A stretch of 49,943 nt of DNA from Saprospiraceae bacterium (GTDB lineage: Bacteria; Bacteroidota; Bacteroidia; Chitinophagales; Saprospiraceae). Positions 1 through 8,954 of this stretch are shown piece after piece. The notes beneath the pieces were generated by a model. It did not search any database. It was not told the origin of the DNA and saw only the letters and a program-made list of their open reading frames with translations. The position numbers were made by a program, and so were the translations under genes. The stretch's first letter is position 1; the number at the start of each line of letters is the position of its first letter. The stretch lies in the NCBI GenBank assembly GCA_020630955.1, contig JAHDIE010000026.1, positions 1-49,943 of the forward strand, read 5' to 3'.

Positions 1-2
1 AA

Positions 3-87
3 GGGCTCCTGACCTCTTTGCATATTCGGAAGCAGTCTGATTTTTATAAGAAATGAAAATTCAACAGGGCTCCCGACCTCTTTGCAT
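3..87. repeat. Two copies of a 21-bp direct repeat
   Basis: The 21 bases at 3-23 recur at 67-87 with one difference (T or C at the eighth base), 64 bp apart start to start; both copies are followed by an A. The unit begins GGGCTCC and ends CTCTTTGCAT. No coding role is visible. The first copy lies against the window edge, so more copies may exist upstream. Unit and spacer lengths do not fit a CRISPR array. It may be an intergenic repeat family, or the conserved ends of a longer diverged duplication. Confidence 0.7.
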
Positions 88-153
88 AATGTTGTGCTCA
101 TCTTCTTTGGTATAATCTAAAACCCAACATAAAATAAAAGAGGAATAAAAAAA

Positions 154-210
154 GCACCTTACCACAAATCAATCCGTTGATATTCAGCAAATTATAATGT
201 GGTAAGATGC
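154..210 (-). terminator. Long-loop intrinsic terminator of ssrA
   Basis: Positions 198-210 and 154-166 form a 13-bp stem, separated by a loop of about 31 nt. Read on the minus strand it starts 14 bases after the tmRNA 3' end and is followed by seven Ts. The only irregular pair is U-G on the minus-strand RNA but would be C-A on the plus-strand RNA, which supports use by the minus-strand transcript. The loop is longer than in a textbook terminator. Confidence 0.75.
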
Positions 211-223
211 CTTTTAGAAATAG

Positions 224-609
224 TGGTGGAGCCGCCGAGAGTCGAACTCGGGTCCAGACAAAGGTCTTAGTGGCTTTCTACATGTTTAGCTTGTTCTTAA
301 TTTTTCGACTTCAAGCAGGTGTACAAGCAACCAACCATCGGCTTATCTTCTTAATTTTCGGAAATCTGTCAAAGATCCAAATCTCCTAGTTCGAGTGGCA
401 GCGCGTAGCGTGCCGGGTTGATACACTTAAAAGCAGGCTATCAAACGTCCCCTACAAAGTGCAATTAACATTGCTAAGTCTAACTTAGGCAGCTAATGCG
501 AAGTTTCTTTCGCCAATTATATGTGATCATCATTTGAATGGAGTGTATGATCAATTCTCCAACATGCTTACTAAAAAGAGGTCTTTCCTGTCGATTCCAT
601 TTCGGCCCC
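224..609 (-). ncRNA. ssrA: Transfer-messenger RNA (tmRNA)
   Basis: tmRNA rescues stalled ribosomes: charged with alanine, it enters an empty A site and supplies a short message encoding a degradation tag. The 5' end on the minus strand reads GGGGCCGAAATGGAATCGAC, the hallmark tmRNA start. The 3' end has a T-arm with GTTCGACTC and a CCA end that appears to be encoded at 224-226. The first seven bases pair with the seven bases before ACCA, allowing one G-U, forming the acceptor stem. Length is 386 nt, normal for one-piece tmRNA. An internal open frame at 485-514 encodes the tag. A terminator follows at 154-210. A short open frame running antisense through the 3' part is not a gene. Confidence 0.97.
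485..514 (-). other. tmRNA tag reading frame (GERNFALAA)
   Basis: Inside tmRNA, GGC GAA AGA AAC TTC GCA TTA GCT GCC TAA encodes G-E-R-N-F-A-L-A-A before a stop. With the alanine from tmRNA itself the tag would be A-GERNFALAA. The ALAA ending is the known protease-recognition end. Bacteroidota tags usually have Tyr where this one has Phe, and rarely Arg at the third position. The GGC resume codon is inferred from family practice. Confidence 0.88.
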
Positions 610-792
610 TTCTAATTGTCTAAGTTGTTAAAAAAACCAGCACAGACAACTTTTCTTTTTCAATACCTTACTACTTTTAGCAAAATAAGACAACGAAGAT
701 AAGGACTTATTCGTTCCCTTTGATCAATTTGTATATAAATTGATCTTTTGTTTTCCCTTGAACAATGTAGAATTTAAATTACCTGTCTGTAT

Positions 793-1272
793 TTAGACCT
801 CTGTCTTTTTATCATCTTTATCTCCTTCTTCTTCCTCAAAAAACAAATCCTTGAGGTCAAACCCATCATCTTTTGCATCAGCGTTGTCATTTTCTCTTGG
901 GACTAAGTTATCAATCTCTTCTTTTGATCCTTCTTTCGTGTCAATCTCTTCGGATGAGATGGTTGAATCATAATCATTGTCCTCAACTATATCACCATCA
1001 TCTTGAATTCCGTAATCCTGAATCACCTGAGGATCCAACATAATGTCCTCTTCTTTTAGACGAAAATTTTTCTCTTCTTCAGATAATTTAGGTTGAACAG
1101 GGGGAGGTGCTTGTTTAATTTGTTTTTGTCTTCGTGTTTGTTCTCTTCTACTAGGATAGGCACCATCTCTATTTTGTTGATATTGCTGTCTTTCCTTATT
1201 TCTTTGGTATCGTTGAACTTGTCTTAAAATCATAGGGCCGAACATAAAAAGCAAGCGCATTAATCCTCTCAT
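793..1272 (-). CDS. Small hypothetical protein, basic N-terminus and acidic tail
   Basis: A 159-aa protein of unknown function. Residues 1-20 are hydrophobic with arginines and could be a short membrane anchor. Residues 20-60 are rich in Arg, Gln and Lys. From about residue 65 to the end it is very rich in Asp and Glu and looks disordered. This hydrophobic start, basic stretch and acidic tail resemble small Bacteroidota proteins filed under DUF4834, but that match is from memory. It is divergent from the SulP gene with 115 bp between them. It starts at ATG and ends just before the leader region of ssrA. No enzymatic motif is visible. Confidence 0.75.
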   Translation of the reverse strand: MRGLMRLLFMFGPMILRQVQRYQRNKERQQYQQNRDGAYPSRREQTRRQKQIKQAPPPVQPKLSEEEKNFRLKEEDIMLDPQVIQDYGIQDDGDIVEDNDYDSTISSEEIDTKEGSKEEIDNLVPRENDNADAKDDGFDLKDLFFEEEEGDKDDKKTEV

Positions 1273-1387
1273 AAATTTATTTGTTTCTCTTTTGACGATA
1301 TTTAATGATTAAAGTAATCTAAATAGTCGAATTTTGCTGTCTTTAATCTGCTATATTCTTTAACTTACTTGCCAATTTAAGACAATA

Positions 1388-3106
1388 ATGAGACATTATT
1401 TTCCAGTTCTCGATTGGATGGGCAATTACAGACGTGCTGATTTAGGTGGTGACGTATCAGCAGGGATAACGGTTGGTGTAATGTTGATTCCGCAAGGAAT
1501 GGCCTATGCTATGTTGGCTGGTTTACCTCCAATTTATGGTCTTTATGCAGCTACCATTCCTTTGTTTATTTATGCCTTATTAGGTAGAACACCGCAACTT
1601 GCAATTGGTCCTGTCGCAGTAATTTCATTGCTTGTATCAAGGGGAGTTGGTTCTCTAGCGACACCAGGAACAGAGGAGTTCATCATGCTTGCCATATTAC
1701 TTGCCCTGACTGCTGGAGTTATTCAATTGGCAATGGGAGTCTTTAGATTAGGATTCTTGGTTAATTTTTTATCTCATCCAGTGGTTGCTGGATTTATATC
1801 GGCTGCAGGAATTATCATTGGATTTAGTCAGGTTAAACATCTTCTTGGCTTGGATATTCAAAAGAAGCGGATATATCAAATAATTTTGGATGTCTTTCAA
1901 AATATTCGAGAGATCAATTTCGAAACTTTCCTAGTAGGACTAAGTTCAATCTTGGTTTTGGTGGGTATTAAGCGGATAAATAGAAGATATAAGTTAAGGA
2001 TTCCTGGACCATTGATCGTGGTACTCTTTGGCTTAGCAGTTGTGTACTTTTTCAAATTATTTGATAAAGGTGTCTCCATTATCAGGGATATTCCTGAGGG
2101 TCTTCCAGTGTTTTCGCTTCCGCAAATGGAATTCTCAGATATTAGATCTTTGCTGCCCATTGCTTTTACCATTGCGTTCATAAGCTTTATTGAGTCTATG
2201 GCTATTGCTAAGGCTTTGCAAAGAAGACATAAACGGAATATTATCAGTCCAAATCAGGAATTAATGGCGATGGGATTGGCCAATATTTTTGGGTCATTTT
2301 TCAAATCCTTTCCTGTCACAGGAGGGTTTTCTAGAACTGCTGTCAATGATCAAGCAGGAGCAAGAACAGGTCTAGCAGCAATTATCAGTGGTGTTATTGT
2401 TGTACTTACGCTCATGTTCTTAACTCCTTATTTTTATTATTTGCCAAATGCTGTTCTTGCGGCAATAATTATGGTCGCAGTTGTAGGTCTTATCGACATT
2501 GATGAGGCAAAGCATTTGTGGCAAACTGATCGTGTAGATTTTGTACTATTTTGTGTAACTGCCGTCGGTACAATGGTTTTAGGTGTTGAGCCAGGAATAA
2601 TAATCGGTGTTTTATTATCTATAGTAATGGTTATCTATAGAATTTCATATCCTGAGATCGAAGAGTTAGGGCAAATTCCTGGACGAAGAATATTTAGAAA
2701 TATTGAACGATTTCCAGACTTAGAAATTCACGATGAAATTTTGATTTTGCGTATAGAGTCGCAGATTTATTTTGCAAATTCTAGTTATATTAAAGATGCG
2801 GTTTACACAAAAATAGCTGAAAAGCCAAAATTGAAACACTTGATTTTTGATGCAAGTGCAATTAATCAAATTGATTCATCTGGATTTCATTTTCTGAAAG
2901 ATATAATTGAGGATTTGCACAAGAAAGGTATCTTAATTCATTTCGTTCAAGTAAGGGGAGGTATTCGAGATGTCATGAAAAAGAATCATATGTTCGCTGA
3001 GAATAAAAAGTGTCAGTACTGGTTGACCATAGAAGATGCCGTGATCTTTATCAAAAGGGCTCAGAAGGATATTACCAAACGACCATATATCTTTCAATCA
3101 AATTAA
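1388..3106 (+). CDS. SulP-family inorganic anion transporter with STAS domain
   Basis: A 572-aa inner-membrane permease of the SulP/SLC26 family, which carries sulfate, bicarbonate or other anions, by proton or sodium coupling or exchange. The family signature is near the N-terminus (GVMLIPQGMAYAMLAGLPP, about residues 30-50), followed by many hydrophobic segments to about residue 425. Residues 440-560 form a cytoplasmic STAS domain, with the DASAINQIDSSGFHFL stretch matching the conserved loop around the phosphorylatable serine of anti-sigma-antagonist folds. Length is normal. The substrate cannot be read from sequence: a sulfate permease or a BicA-like bicarbonate transporter would look alike, and no cysteine-synthesis or carbonic-anhydrase gene is nearby. 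Its stop codon shares the palindrome TTAA with the convergent gene. Confidence 0.93.
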   Translation: MRHYFPVLDWMGNYRRADLGGDVSAGITVGVMLIPQGMAYAMLAGLPPIYGLYAATIPLFIYALLGRTPQLAIGPVAVISLLVSRGVGSLATPGTEEFIMLAILLALTAGVIQLAMGVFRLGFLVNFLSHPVVAGFISAAGIIIGFSQVKHLLGLDIQKKRIYQIILDVFQNIREINFETFLVGLSSILVLVGIKRINRRYKLRIPGPLIVVLFGLAVVYFFKLFDKGVSIIRDIPEGLPVFSLPQMEFSDIRSLLPIAFTIAFISFIESMAIAKALQRRHKRNIISPNQELMAMGLANIFGSFFKSFPVTGGFSRTAVNDQAGARTGLAAIISGVIVVLTLMFLTPYFYYLPNAVLAAIIMVAVVGLIDIDEAKHLWQTDRVDFVLFCVTAVGTMVLGVEPGIIIGVLLSIVMVIYRISYPEIEELGQIPGRRIFRNIERFPDLEIHDEILILRIESQIYFANSSYIKDAVYTKIAEKPKLKHLIFDASAINQIDSSGFHFLKDIIEDLHKKGILIHFVQVRGGIRDVMKKNHMFAENKKCQYWLTIEDAVIFIKRAQKDITKRPYIFQSN

Positions 3107-3675
3107 TCCAACAAAGTAAGATCTTCTTCTGTATCAATGTCAATTTCTCCTTGTGGAAATTTACACAATATTAAATTTGTAGTATGCTTTTTTAGGATAG
3201 ATTTAGCCCCTTGGTGACCAAAACACTTTTCTAATTCTGGAAAATATTTTGATGGAAAAAACGCTGGGGGACCAATGCTTTCTCCATATTTACATGCAAT
3301 TAATGTATTTGGTTTCACTTGCTTGTAGGATTGCAGCATATGTAGGGTTTTCTCGCTAACTTTAATTTGGTCTGGGAGAAGAATATAAGCTCCCGTAGTT
3401 TTTTTGCTTATTCCCCTAATCCCGACTGAGATGGAGGATCCAATGCCTTCCTTCCAATTTTTATTTTCAATAAAATTGACATTTTCCTCATATAATTGTT
3501 CTTTTATTTGATTTGCCTGGAATCCAACTACGATATTGATTTTCCCGAAATCACAACTCATACAGATTCTAACCAATCTCTTAATCAAACTTTCTCCATT
3601 TATTGTTAAAAGTTGCTTGTTTTTACCCAATCTTGATGAATTGCCAGCAGCGAGAATTAGTATTTCATCGTTCAT
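3103..3675 (-). CDS. MobA-like NTP transferase
   Basis: A protein of about 190 aa with the nucleotide-binding signature ILILAAGNSSRLGKNKQLL right after the chosen start, as in MobA/MocA molybdenum-cofactor nucleotidyltransferases and related sugar-nucleotide pyrophosphorylases. A LLPDQ stretch near residue 100 takes the place of the metal-binding aspartate region, and GPPAFFPS with a later GxKS-like turn also fits MocA. The frame is open 29 codons further to an ATG at 3762, but those residues precede the fold, so the ATG at 3675 is preferred; an ATG at 3723 is also possible. No molybdopterin or molybdoenzyme gene is in the window, so the substrate is unproven. It converges on the SulP gene and their TAA stops overlap inside TTAA. 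Confidence 0.85.
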   Translation of the reverse strand: MNDEILILAAGNSSRLGKNKQLLTINGESLIKRLVRICMSCDFGKINIVVGFQANQIKEQLYEENVNFIENKNWKEGIGSSISVGIRGISKKTTGAYILLPDQIKVSEKTLHMLQSYKQVKPNTLIACKYGESIGPPAFFPSKYFPELEKCFGHQGAKSILKKHTTNLILCKFPQGEIDIDTEEDLTLLD

Positions 3676-3795
3676 ACAATAGTTTGTAATCCTTTCAATC
3701 TTTTGAGTTATTCGGTCTTTCATTGATTTGCAATGGATTACTGTGGTCGTAATTAAACTCAATTCGTAATCATTAACCAGAAAAGCTTATACTTC

Positions 3796-6700
3796 ATGAC
3801 GAATCTAACCAAAATCTTTGTTTTCTGCTCTCTCGTCTTTTCCTTTTTTACTAAGCTAAACGCTCAATGCCCAGGGCAATATGAAAGTACAGTCCTATTG
3901 TTTGATTTTAATGATTGTGCATCAAATATTGGTAATGGTACCAATCAAGATTATTCTGAATTTACTTCTGAAAGCAGTAATCCAAATAGCTGTTCTAATC
4001 CAGAACTTTTGGGAGGACATCTTTATCGATTTTTGCCACAAAAATTTACTCATTCATGCACCCCTGGTGTAGATGGCACACCTGCAATGTGTGTAAGTGC
4101 AGTGAGGGACTGTGATTTTATTCATAACAGTAATTATGAAGTAAGGTTTGATCTTAATGTCACTCCTGAACCAGGAGAGTTTATCACCATCAATTCTCTT
4201 AGTTTTTATGAAGCTTCCCCAGAAATTTTTTCTTGGTTGGGTGGAACCTCTGGGGAAAATGATTATCCAACATTATACAGTGTGAGAATTTATGCCAATA
4301 ATGTTGAGGTGTTTCATTCTAAAGCAAATGAAACTAGTTCAGAATATAGTTTAGAAAATTTTGATTTTAGTGGATATTCTTCATTTATGGTCAATAGTCC
4401 AACAATTTTTAGTTTTGAACTCGTAGCTTATTGTCCTGTTGGGAATGGAGGCCCTGTTTCTCTTTGGGATCTAGATGATCTCTCTATATCTACAAGCTGT
4501 TCTTATCAAGGGAGTGTGGACGGTGGATCCCTAGAAGGAGGACCATTTGAGTTTTGTGTTGGCGACGATACTGAGGATTATATCTCAATAGGAGATCTCA
4601 GCCTTTCGGCAAATGTGGGGTCCAATTCAATGTATTTACTTACGGATATTCTAGGAACTATATTAGCTATTGCGAGCGACTATTCAACATTAAATTTTAA
4701 TGAGTTCAATACTGGCAATTGTATGCTTTGGCATTTGGCTTATGAGGATAATTTCGGAGGAGCAACTGTTGGTTCAAACTTAAGTCAAATGATGGGATGC
4801 TTCTCTTTATCTAATTCGATTCAAATTACAAAGCTTAACTGCGGTAATGGCTGTGAAGCCAATGGTGGTATATTAAATAGTCAGGATTATTGGCTTTGTG
4901 TTGATGATGGGCTTGCAGACATCATTACAGAATCAGATTTAAATCTTGTGGGTAATATTGGATCAAGTAACCAATGGCTGATTACTGATCTCCAAGGATC
5001 CATAAGCGAGCTTCCTAATTCAATAAGTGATATTGATTTTGAAGGTTCTGAAATAGGGGAGTGTCTGGTTTGGAATATTAGTTATGAAGATTCATTAATT
5101 GGATTGATGATAGGAAATAATGTGAGCCAATTAATGGGGTGTTTTTCATTATCAAACCCTATTCAAGTATCAAAGGAAGAATGCGAAGAAGATTGTATGG
5201 CTGATGGTGGCATGTTGAGTGGTGGACCATTCGAATTTTGTGTTGATGATGGTATTAATGATTTTCTATTAGATAGTCAATTGGTACTTTCAGGAAATCA
5301 AGGAACAAACTCACAATGGATAGTAGCTGATGCATTAGGAAATATAATTGGATTGCCTTCCACATTTACGGAAGTGAACTTCGAAGGTGTCGAATTGGGG
5401 CTTTGTTTGATTTTACATTTATCCTATGAGAGTGGACTTGTCGGTTTATCGCCAGGTGCCAATATCAATCAGTTGGTAGGGTGTTATGATCTTTCAAATT
5501 CTATTGAAGTTATAAGAGTAAGTTGTGAAAACCCATGTTTTGTAGAAGGAGGTAACCTTGCTGGTGGTCCCTTCGAATATTGCATTGATGATGGTGATAT
5601 TGACTTTATCAAAGATGGTCAAATAGTGCAATGGGGTGCTTCTGGTCAGCATAGTCAGTGGGTGCTTACTGATGCTAATGGAAATATTTTGGAATTACCA
5701 GGATATTATACAGAGTTCAATTTTGATATCTATCCTGAAGGTATTTGTTACATTTGGTTTATGACATTCGAATCCGGATTGGTTGGCCTTGATGTAGACT
5801 CAAATATAAATAGTTTGGATGGTTGTTTTGATTTTTCTCAAGCAGTTGAAGTCATTAAAACTGATTGTACTACGGAGTGTATGCCGGTAGGTGGGTTGTT
5901 GTTGGGTGGCCCTTTTACATTTTGTCAAAACGACAACGATCCAGACGACATCAATGCTTCTCAAATAATTCTTGAAAACAATGAAGGTCCATTGGATCAA
6001 TGGGTAATCATAGATGAGAATGAAGTAATTGTAGCCATTCCAAATGATCTTTTTGCATTTGATTTTATGAGTTTAGGATTAGGGGATTTTCAATTGGTGA
6101 ATGTTTCATACGAGGCCGGTCTTATTGGCTTGTTAATTGGTAATAGCATTAATAATTTAGAAGGCTGTTGGGGTGTTTCTAATCCTATTGCAATTTATAA
6201 TAATGATTGTTTGGTGCCTTGTAACGTTGTTGGTTCTAATCTATCATCTCCATCTTTTGAATTCTGTGTAGGTGATGGAACACCAGATTTGATAGGTGAA
6301 AATCAAATTGTTAGTTCTGGTGGATCTGGTGCAATGTCTACTTGGATCATAACCGATACCAATGGTCAAATTCTATCCTTGCCTGCTAATTATTGGGATG
6401 TTGACTTTGATAATTCACCTGTAGGTACTTGTTTAATTTGGGAATTACTTTTTGATCCTGGTCTTCAAGGTGCTGTAATTGGTTCAAATATAAATAATCT
6501 AGTTGGTTGTTTTGCTCTTTCTAATTCAATTGAAGTGCTTCGAGTAGATTGCTCAAATCCAATAGATGATTGCCCATTACAAGTTGTTAATTCTTTGTTT
6601 GGAATTATTGATAATAATCTTGTTGTACTTGATTTAGAAGTTGCCACCATTAAGGAAATTATTCCTTTGACAGGTGGATTTTCTTCTGAATATGCAGGAT

Positions 6701-7935
6701 TTACTTATCACCAAGCTGAAGGAATATATTACGCAATATCTGATCCCTTGAATGAACCTCAACTTGTCAGCATAGACGTGCATTCAGGTATGGTCACTTT
6801 GGTAGGGGTATTAACTCAGTCTAGTCAATTTATTAATACTATAACCATTGCAGAGGCTTTAGAGTATAATAGTGATGATGGTCAACTATATGTTTCATTG
6901 GGTGATAATTCCGATGATCCTGACAATAATTTTTTTACTCGACATTTATTTACACTCAATACTACAACTGCAGAGGCCAGCTATGTGGCAAGTTTAAATG
7001 GATCTTGTCAAAGTGAAACCGACGGAATGGTCTACTTAGATGGAACGATGTATTTTACGGATGGTTGTCCAAGTCCAATAAATTGGGGGAGCTTAGATGT
7101 TGAATCTGGACAGCAAACAATCATTACAAACTTATCTGCTGTAGAGGCTTCGAGTAGATTGGCAAGTGATGAAAGCACTGGCACCATATACTATTTTGAT
7201 GCAGTCAATAGGACCTTGTATTCTATTGATGAAGCTGGTGAATTAACACCCATTGGTGAATCATACGCAGAAGGTGTTTTTAATGAATTATTGGATGAAA
7301 TAGCATTTGGTCCAAGAATCAGTGAAAATTCCTTTGGTGGTATCATATTAGGAGGTCAGTTTGTTTTTTGCATTGCTGATGATCAAGCTGATTATTTCGA
7401 AGAAGGGGAATTACAGCTTTATTCTGAATATGGAAATAACTTCCAATGGATTGTTACAAATGATGAAAACGAAATTTTAATGTTGCCTGATCATTATACA
7501 AATGTTGATTTCGGAGGCTTAGTACCAGATATCTGTTATGTTTGGCATCTTAGTTATGATTCGGTGGTTGGTTTAGATGTAGGTGAAAATTTAAATAATT
7601 TGGAAGGATGTTTTGATTTATCAAATCCTATTATTGTTGAAAAAGTAATAGATGGACCAGCTTGTCTTGGAATTATTGAAGATGCTGAGATTTCAAATGA
7701 TTTTAAAATAGCCACAAATCCAGTAAATGAGTTGTTAGAATTAAATTCAATAAACTTAAAAGATGGGGTAGGAGTGATTAGGCTTATAGATACACAAGGT
7801 AAAATACTGCATGAAGAAATAATATTGTCTGATGCCACAATAATCGATGTTGGCAATTTACCTATTGGTTTGTACTTTATCAATCTTTATAGCGGACAAG
7901 ATTTAGTATCAAAACGCATGGTGAAAATCGAATAA
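3796..7935 (+). CDS. Giant T9SS-secreted repeat protein with inserted propeller
   Basis: A 1379-aa secreted protein. Residues 1-24 are a signal peptide ending L-N-A-Q. Residues 25-235 have a cysteine-containing beta-sandwich look. From about 239 to 925 there are six tandem units of roughly 110 aa, each with GG-x-L-x-GGPFEFC-x-D/G-D, a central S-Q-W-x-x-x-D, then G-x-CL-x-W and GC-F-x-LSN. Residues 930-1175 break the series with beta-propeller-like sequence (for example L-V-S-I-D-V-H-S-G and T-L-N-T-T-T). A seventh unit follows at 1180-1290, then a T9SS type A sorting domain (about 1296-1379) ending R-M-V-K-I-E. It should be exported by Sec, passed through T9SS and held on or released from the surface. 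The role of the repeats is unknown; adhesion is a guess. It is divergent from the MobA-like gene. Confidence 0.9.
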   Translation: MTNLTKIFVFCSLVFSFFTKLNAQCPGQYESTVLLFDFNDCASNIGNGTNQDYSEFTSESSNPNSCSNPELLGGHLYRFLPQKFTHSCTPGVDGTPAMCVSAVRDCDFIHNSNYEVRFDLNVTPEPGEFITINSLSFYEASPEIFSWLGGTSGENDYPTLYSVRIYANNVEVFHSKANETSSEYSLENFDFSGYSSFMVNSPTIFSFELVAYCPVGNGGPVSLWDLDDLSISTSCSYQGSVDGGSLEGGPFEFCVGDDTEDYISIGDLSLSANVGSNSMYLLTDILGTILAIASDYSTLNFNEFNTGNCMLWHLAYEDNFGGATVGSNLSQMMGCFSLSNSIQITKLNCGNGCEANGGILNSQDYWLCVDDGLADIITESDLNLVGNIGSSNQWLITDLQGSISELPNSISDIDFEGSEIGECLVWNISYEDSLIGLMIGNNVSQLMGCFSLSNPIQVSKEECEEDCMADGGMLSGGPFEFCVDDGINDFLLDSQLVLSGNQGTNSQWIVADALGNIIGLPSTFTEVNFEGVELGLCLILHLSYESGLVGLSPGANINQLVGCYDLSNSIEVIRVSCENPCFVEGGNLAGGPFEYCIDDGDIDFIKDGQIVQWGASGQHSQWVLTDANGNILELPGYYTEFNFDIYPEGICYIWFMTFESGLVGLDVDSNINSLDGCFDFSQAVEVIKTDCTTECMPVGGLLLGGPFTFCQNDNDPDDINASQIILENNEGPLDQWVIIDENEVIVAIPNDLFAFDFMSLGLGDFQLVNVSYEAGLIGLLIGNSINNLEGCWGVSNPIAIYNNDCLVPCNVVGSNLSSPSFEFCVGDGTPDLIGENQIVSSGGSGAMSTWIITDTNGQILSLPANYWDVDFDNSPVGTCLIWELLFDPGLQGAVIGSNINNLVGCFALSNSIEVLRVDCSNPIDDCPLQVVNSLFGIIDNNLVVLDLEVATIKEIIPLTGGFSSEYAGFTYHQAEGIYYAISDPLNEPQLVSIDVHSGMVTLVGVLTQSSQFINTITIAEALEYNSDDGQLYVSLGDNSDDPDNNFFTRHLFTLNTTTAEASYVASLNGSCQSETDGMVYLDGTMYFTDGCPSPINWGSLDVESGQQTIITNLSAVEASSRLASDESTGTIYYFDAVNRTLYSIDEAGELTPIGESYAEGVFNELLDEIAFGPRISENSFGGIILGGQFVFCIADDQADYFEEGELQLYSEYGNNFQWIVTNDENEILMLPDHYTNVDFGGLVPDICYVWHLSYDSVVGLDVGENLNNLEGCFDLSNPIIVEKVIDGPACLGIIEDAEISNDFKIATNPVNELLELNSINLKDGVGVIRLIDTQGKILHEEIILSDATIIDVGNLPIGLYFINLYSGQDLVSKRMVKIE
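4510..7660 (+). repeat. Seven ~110-aa GGPFEFC units, six tandem plus one displaced
   Basis: Within the 1379-aa protein, unit starts fall near 4516, 4852, 5200, 5545, 5881, 6223 and 7335. Units keep paired cysteines (C in GGPFEFC, C in G-x-CL and C in GCF) but differ in many other residues and in codons. The second unit has lost the GGPFEFC wording (reads YWLC) and the sixth has a serine-rich version. The seventh is separated from the other six by about 250 residues of propeller-like sequence. Confidence 0.85.
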
Positions 7936-8088
7936 ATTTTGCATATTATTTTTGATGCCAATTAATATCTCAGTGCTAATGCATAAGTTTCAACTAAACC
8001 TAATGGTAATTTGTGACATAGGTGTCGCTTAGTTTTAGTGATAAAATCAACTATTGTAAAATGGGGATCGGAATTAAAATATATTAGA

Positions 8089-8847
8089 TTATTTTATTAG
8101 AGAATACTTTGATAATATATCAGCATCAATCCATCCTCTATTCTTGTCGTTACCCTCTATATGAACACTACCTATAAAATGTTCTCTTTGTTTGCTGCTG
8201 TCGTTATCGCAGTATGCGATGGCAAAGCCAATTTGTTGATTTTCAGAAAGACCAATGTTTTTATTGGTTTCTAAATCTCTAAAGCTATCATCGAACATTA
8301 ATATTTTGAACTCCCATAAATAATTATTGTCATGTATCTTGGTCATTTTTGAAAAGACATTATCATTATAAAAATGAGCTAAGCTGTCCTTGCCAATATC
8401 TACAACATCTTGATTAATCGAAATATGGTATGCAAATGCATTGTGATTGTATTGGTGAATTCCCCCTGAAGCGTCACCGTCAACAAAAATCTCCAAACAA
8501 TCGTCATTCCAATATCCATCCAGTGGATTCTGGTTAATGTCGATTAATTGATCATCCATTATATGTGCCAATACATATAAGGCTTCTTCATTCCAAGCAA
8601 TTTTGTACTTACCTTGAAAATCTTCTTTGCTTAAGGAAGAGCCAATCCAAAGTTGATCAATTGGGTGCCAATCAAATTGATCCCATTGTGATTCTGCAAT
8701 TCCGTCAATTTTCATTTCTAAAGAACAGTAAGAAATATGATTTTGATTGGAAGATGAAGGCTTGTTAGGTTGACATGCGATTAAAAAAAGAAAAAGTACA
8801 TACATGAACTTTAAGCAAGTTGAAGAACTTTGAAGATTTATTGGCAT
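8089..8847 (-). CDS. CBM9-like carbohydrate-binding lipoprotein
   Basis: A 252-aa predicted lipoprotein: hydrophobic stretch then FLIAC with Cys25 as the lipid-modified residue. Residues 45-250 read as a carbohydrate-binding family 9-like domain: K-I-D-G-x-A-E-x-x-W-D at the start of the fold, then W-N-E-E-A-L-Y-V-L-A, D-D-Q-L, and D-D-C-L-E-I-F-V-D-G-D, which is the typical order. In Bacteroidota such domains occur alone or fused to enzymes and bind sugars or act as uptake accessories. No catalytic domain is attached. It converges with the 1379-aa gene, with 153 bp between them and no strong terminator. The sugar target is unknown. Confidence 0.85.
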   Translation of the reverse strand: MPINLQSSSTCLKFMYVLFLFLIACQPNKPSSSNQNHISYCSLEMKIDGIAESQWDQFDWHPIDQLWIGSSLSKEDFQGKYKIAWNEEALYVLAHIMDDQLIDINQNPLDGYWNDDCLEIFVDGDASGGIHQYNHNAFAYHISINQDVVDIGKDSLAHFYNDNVFSKMTKIHDNNYLWEFKILMFDDSFRDLETNKNIGLSENQQIGFAIAYCDNDSSKQREHFIGSVHIEGNDKNRGWIDADILSKYSLIK

Positions 8848-8954
8848 TATCTACTATATAAAAATAAAAAGAGTGACAGAAATGTGATAATATATTAAAT
8901 AAAAAGGTTGCCCTAAATAAAATACAATCTTTCCAAAATGATATTTTAAAGATA

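Noticed and set aside
3-87. CRISPR array
   Set aside because: Only two copies of 21 bp with a 43-bp gap; no cas genes nearby.
207-389. Plus-strand 60-aa open frame
   Set aside because: It lies antisense to tmRNA and contains the tmRNA T-arm complement; no start signal.
7936-8088. Terminator between the 1379-aa gene and the CBM9-like gene
   Set aside because: No stable stem followed by Ts found in this spacer.
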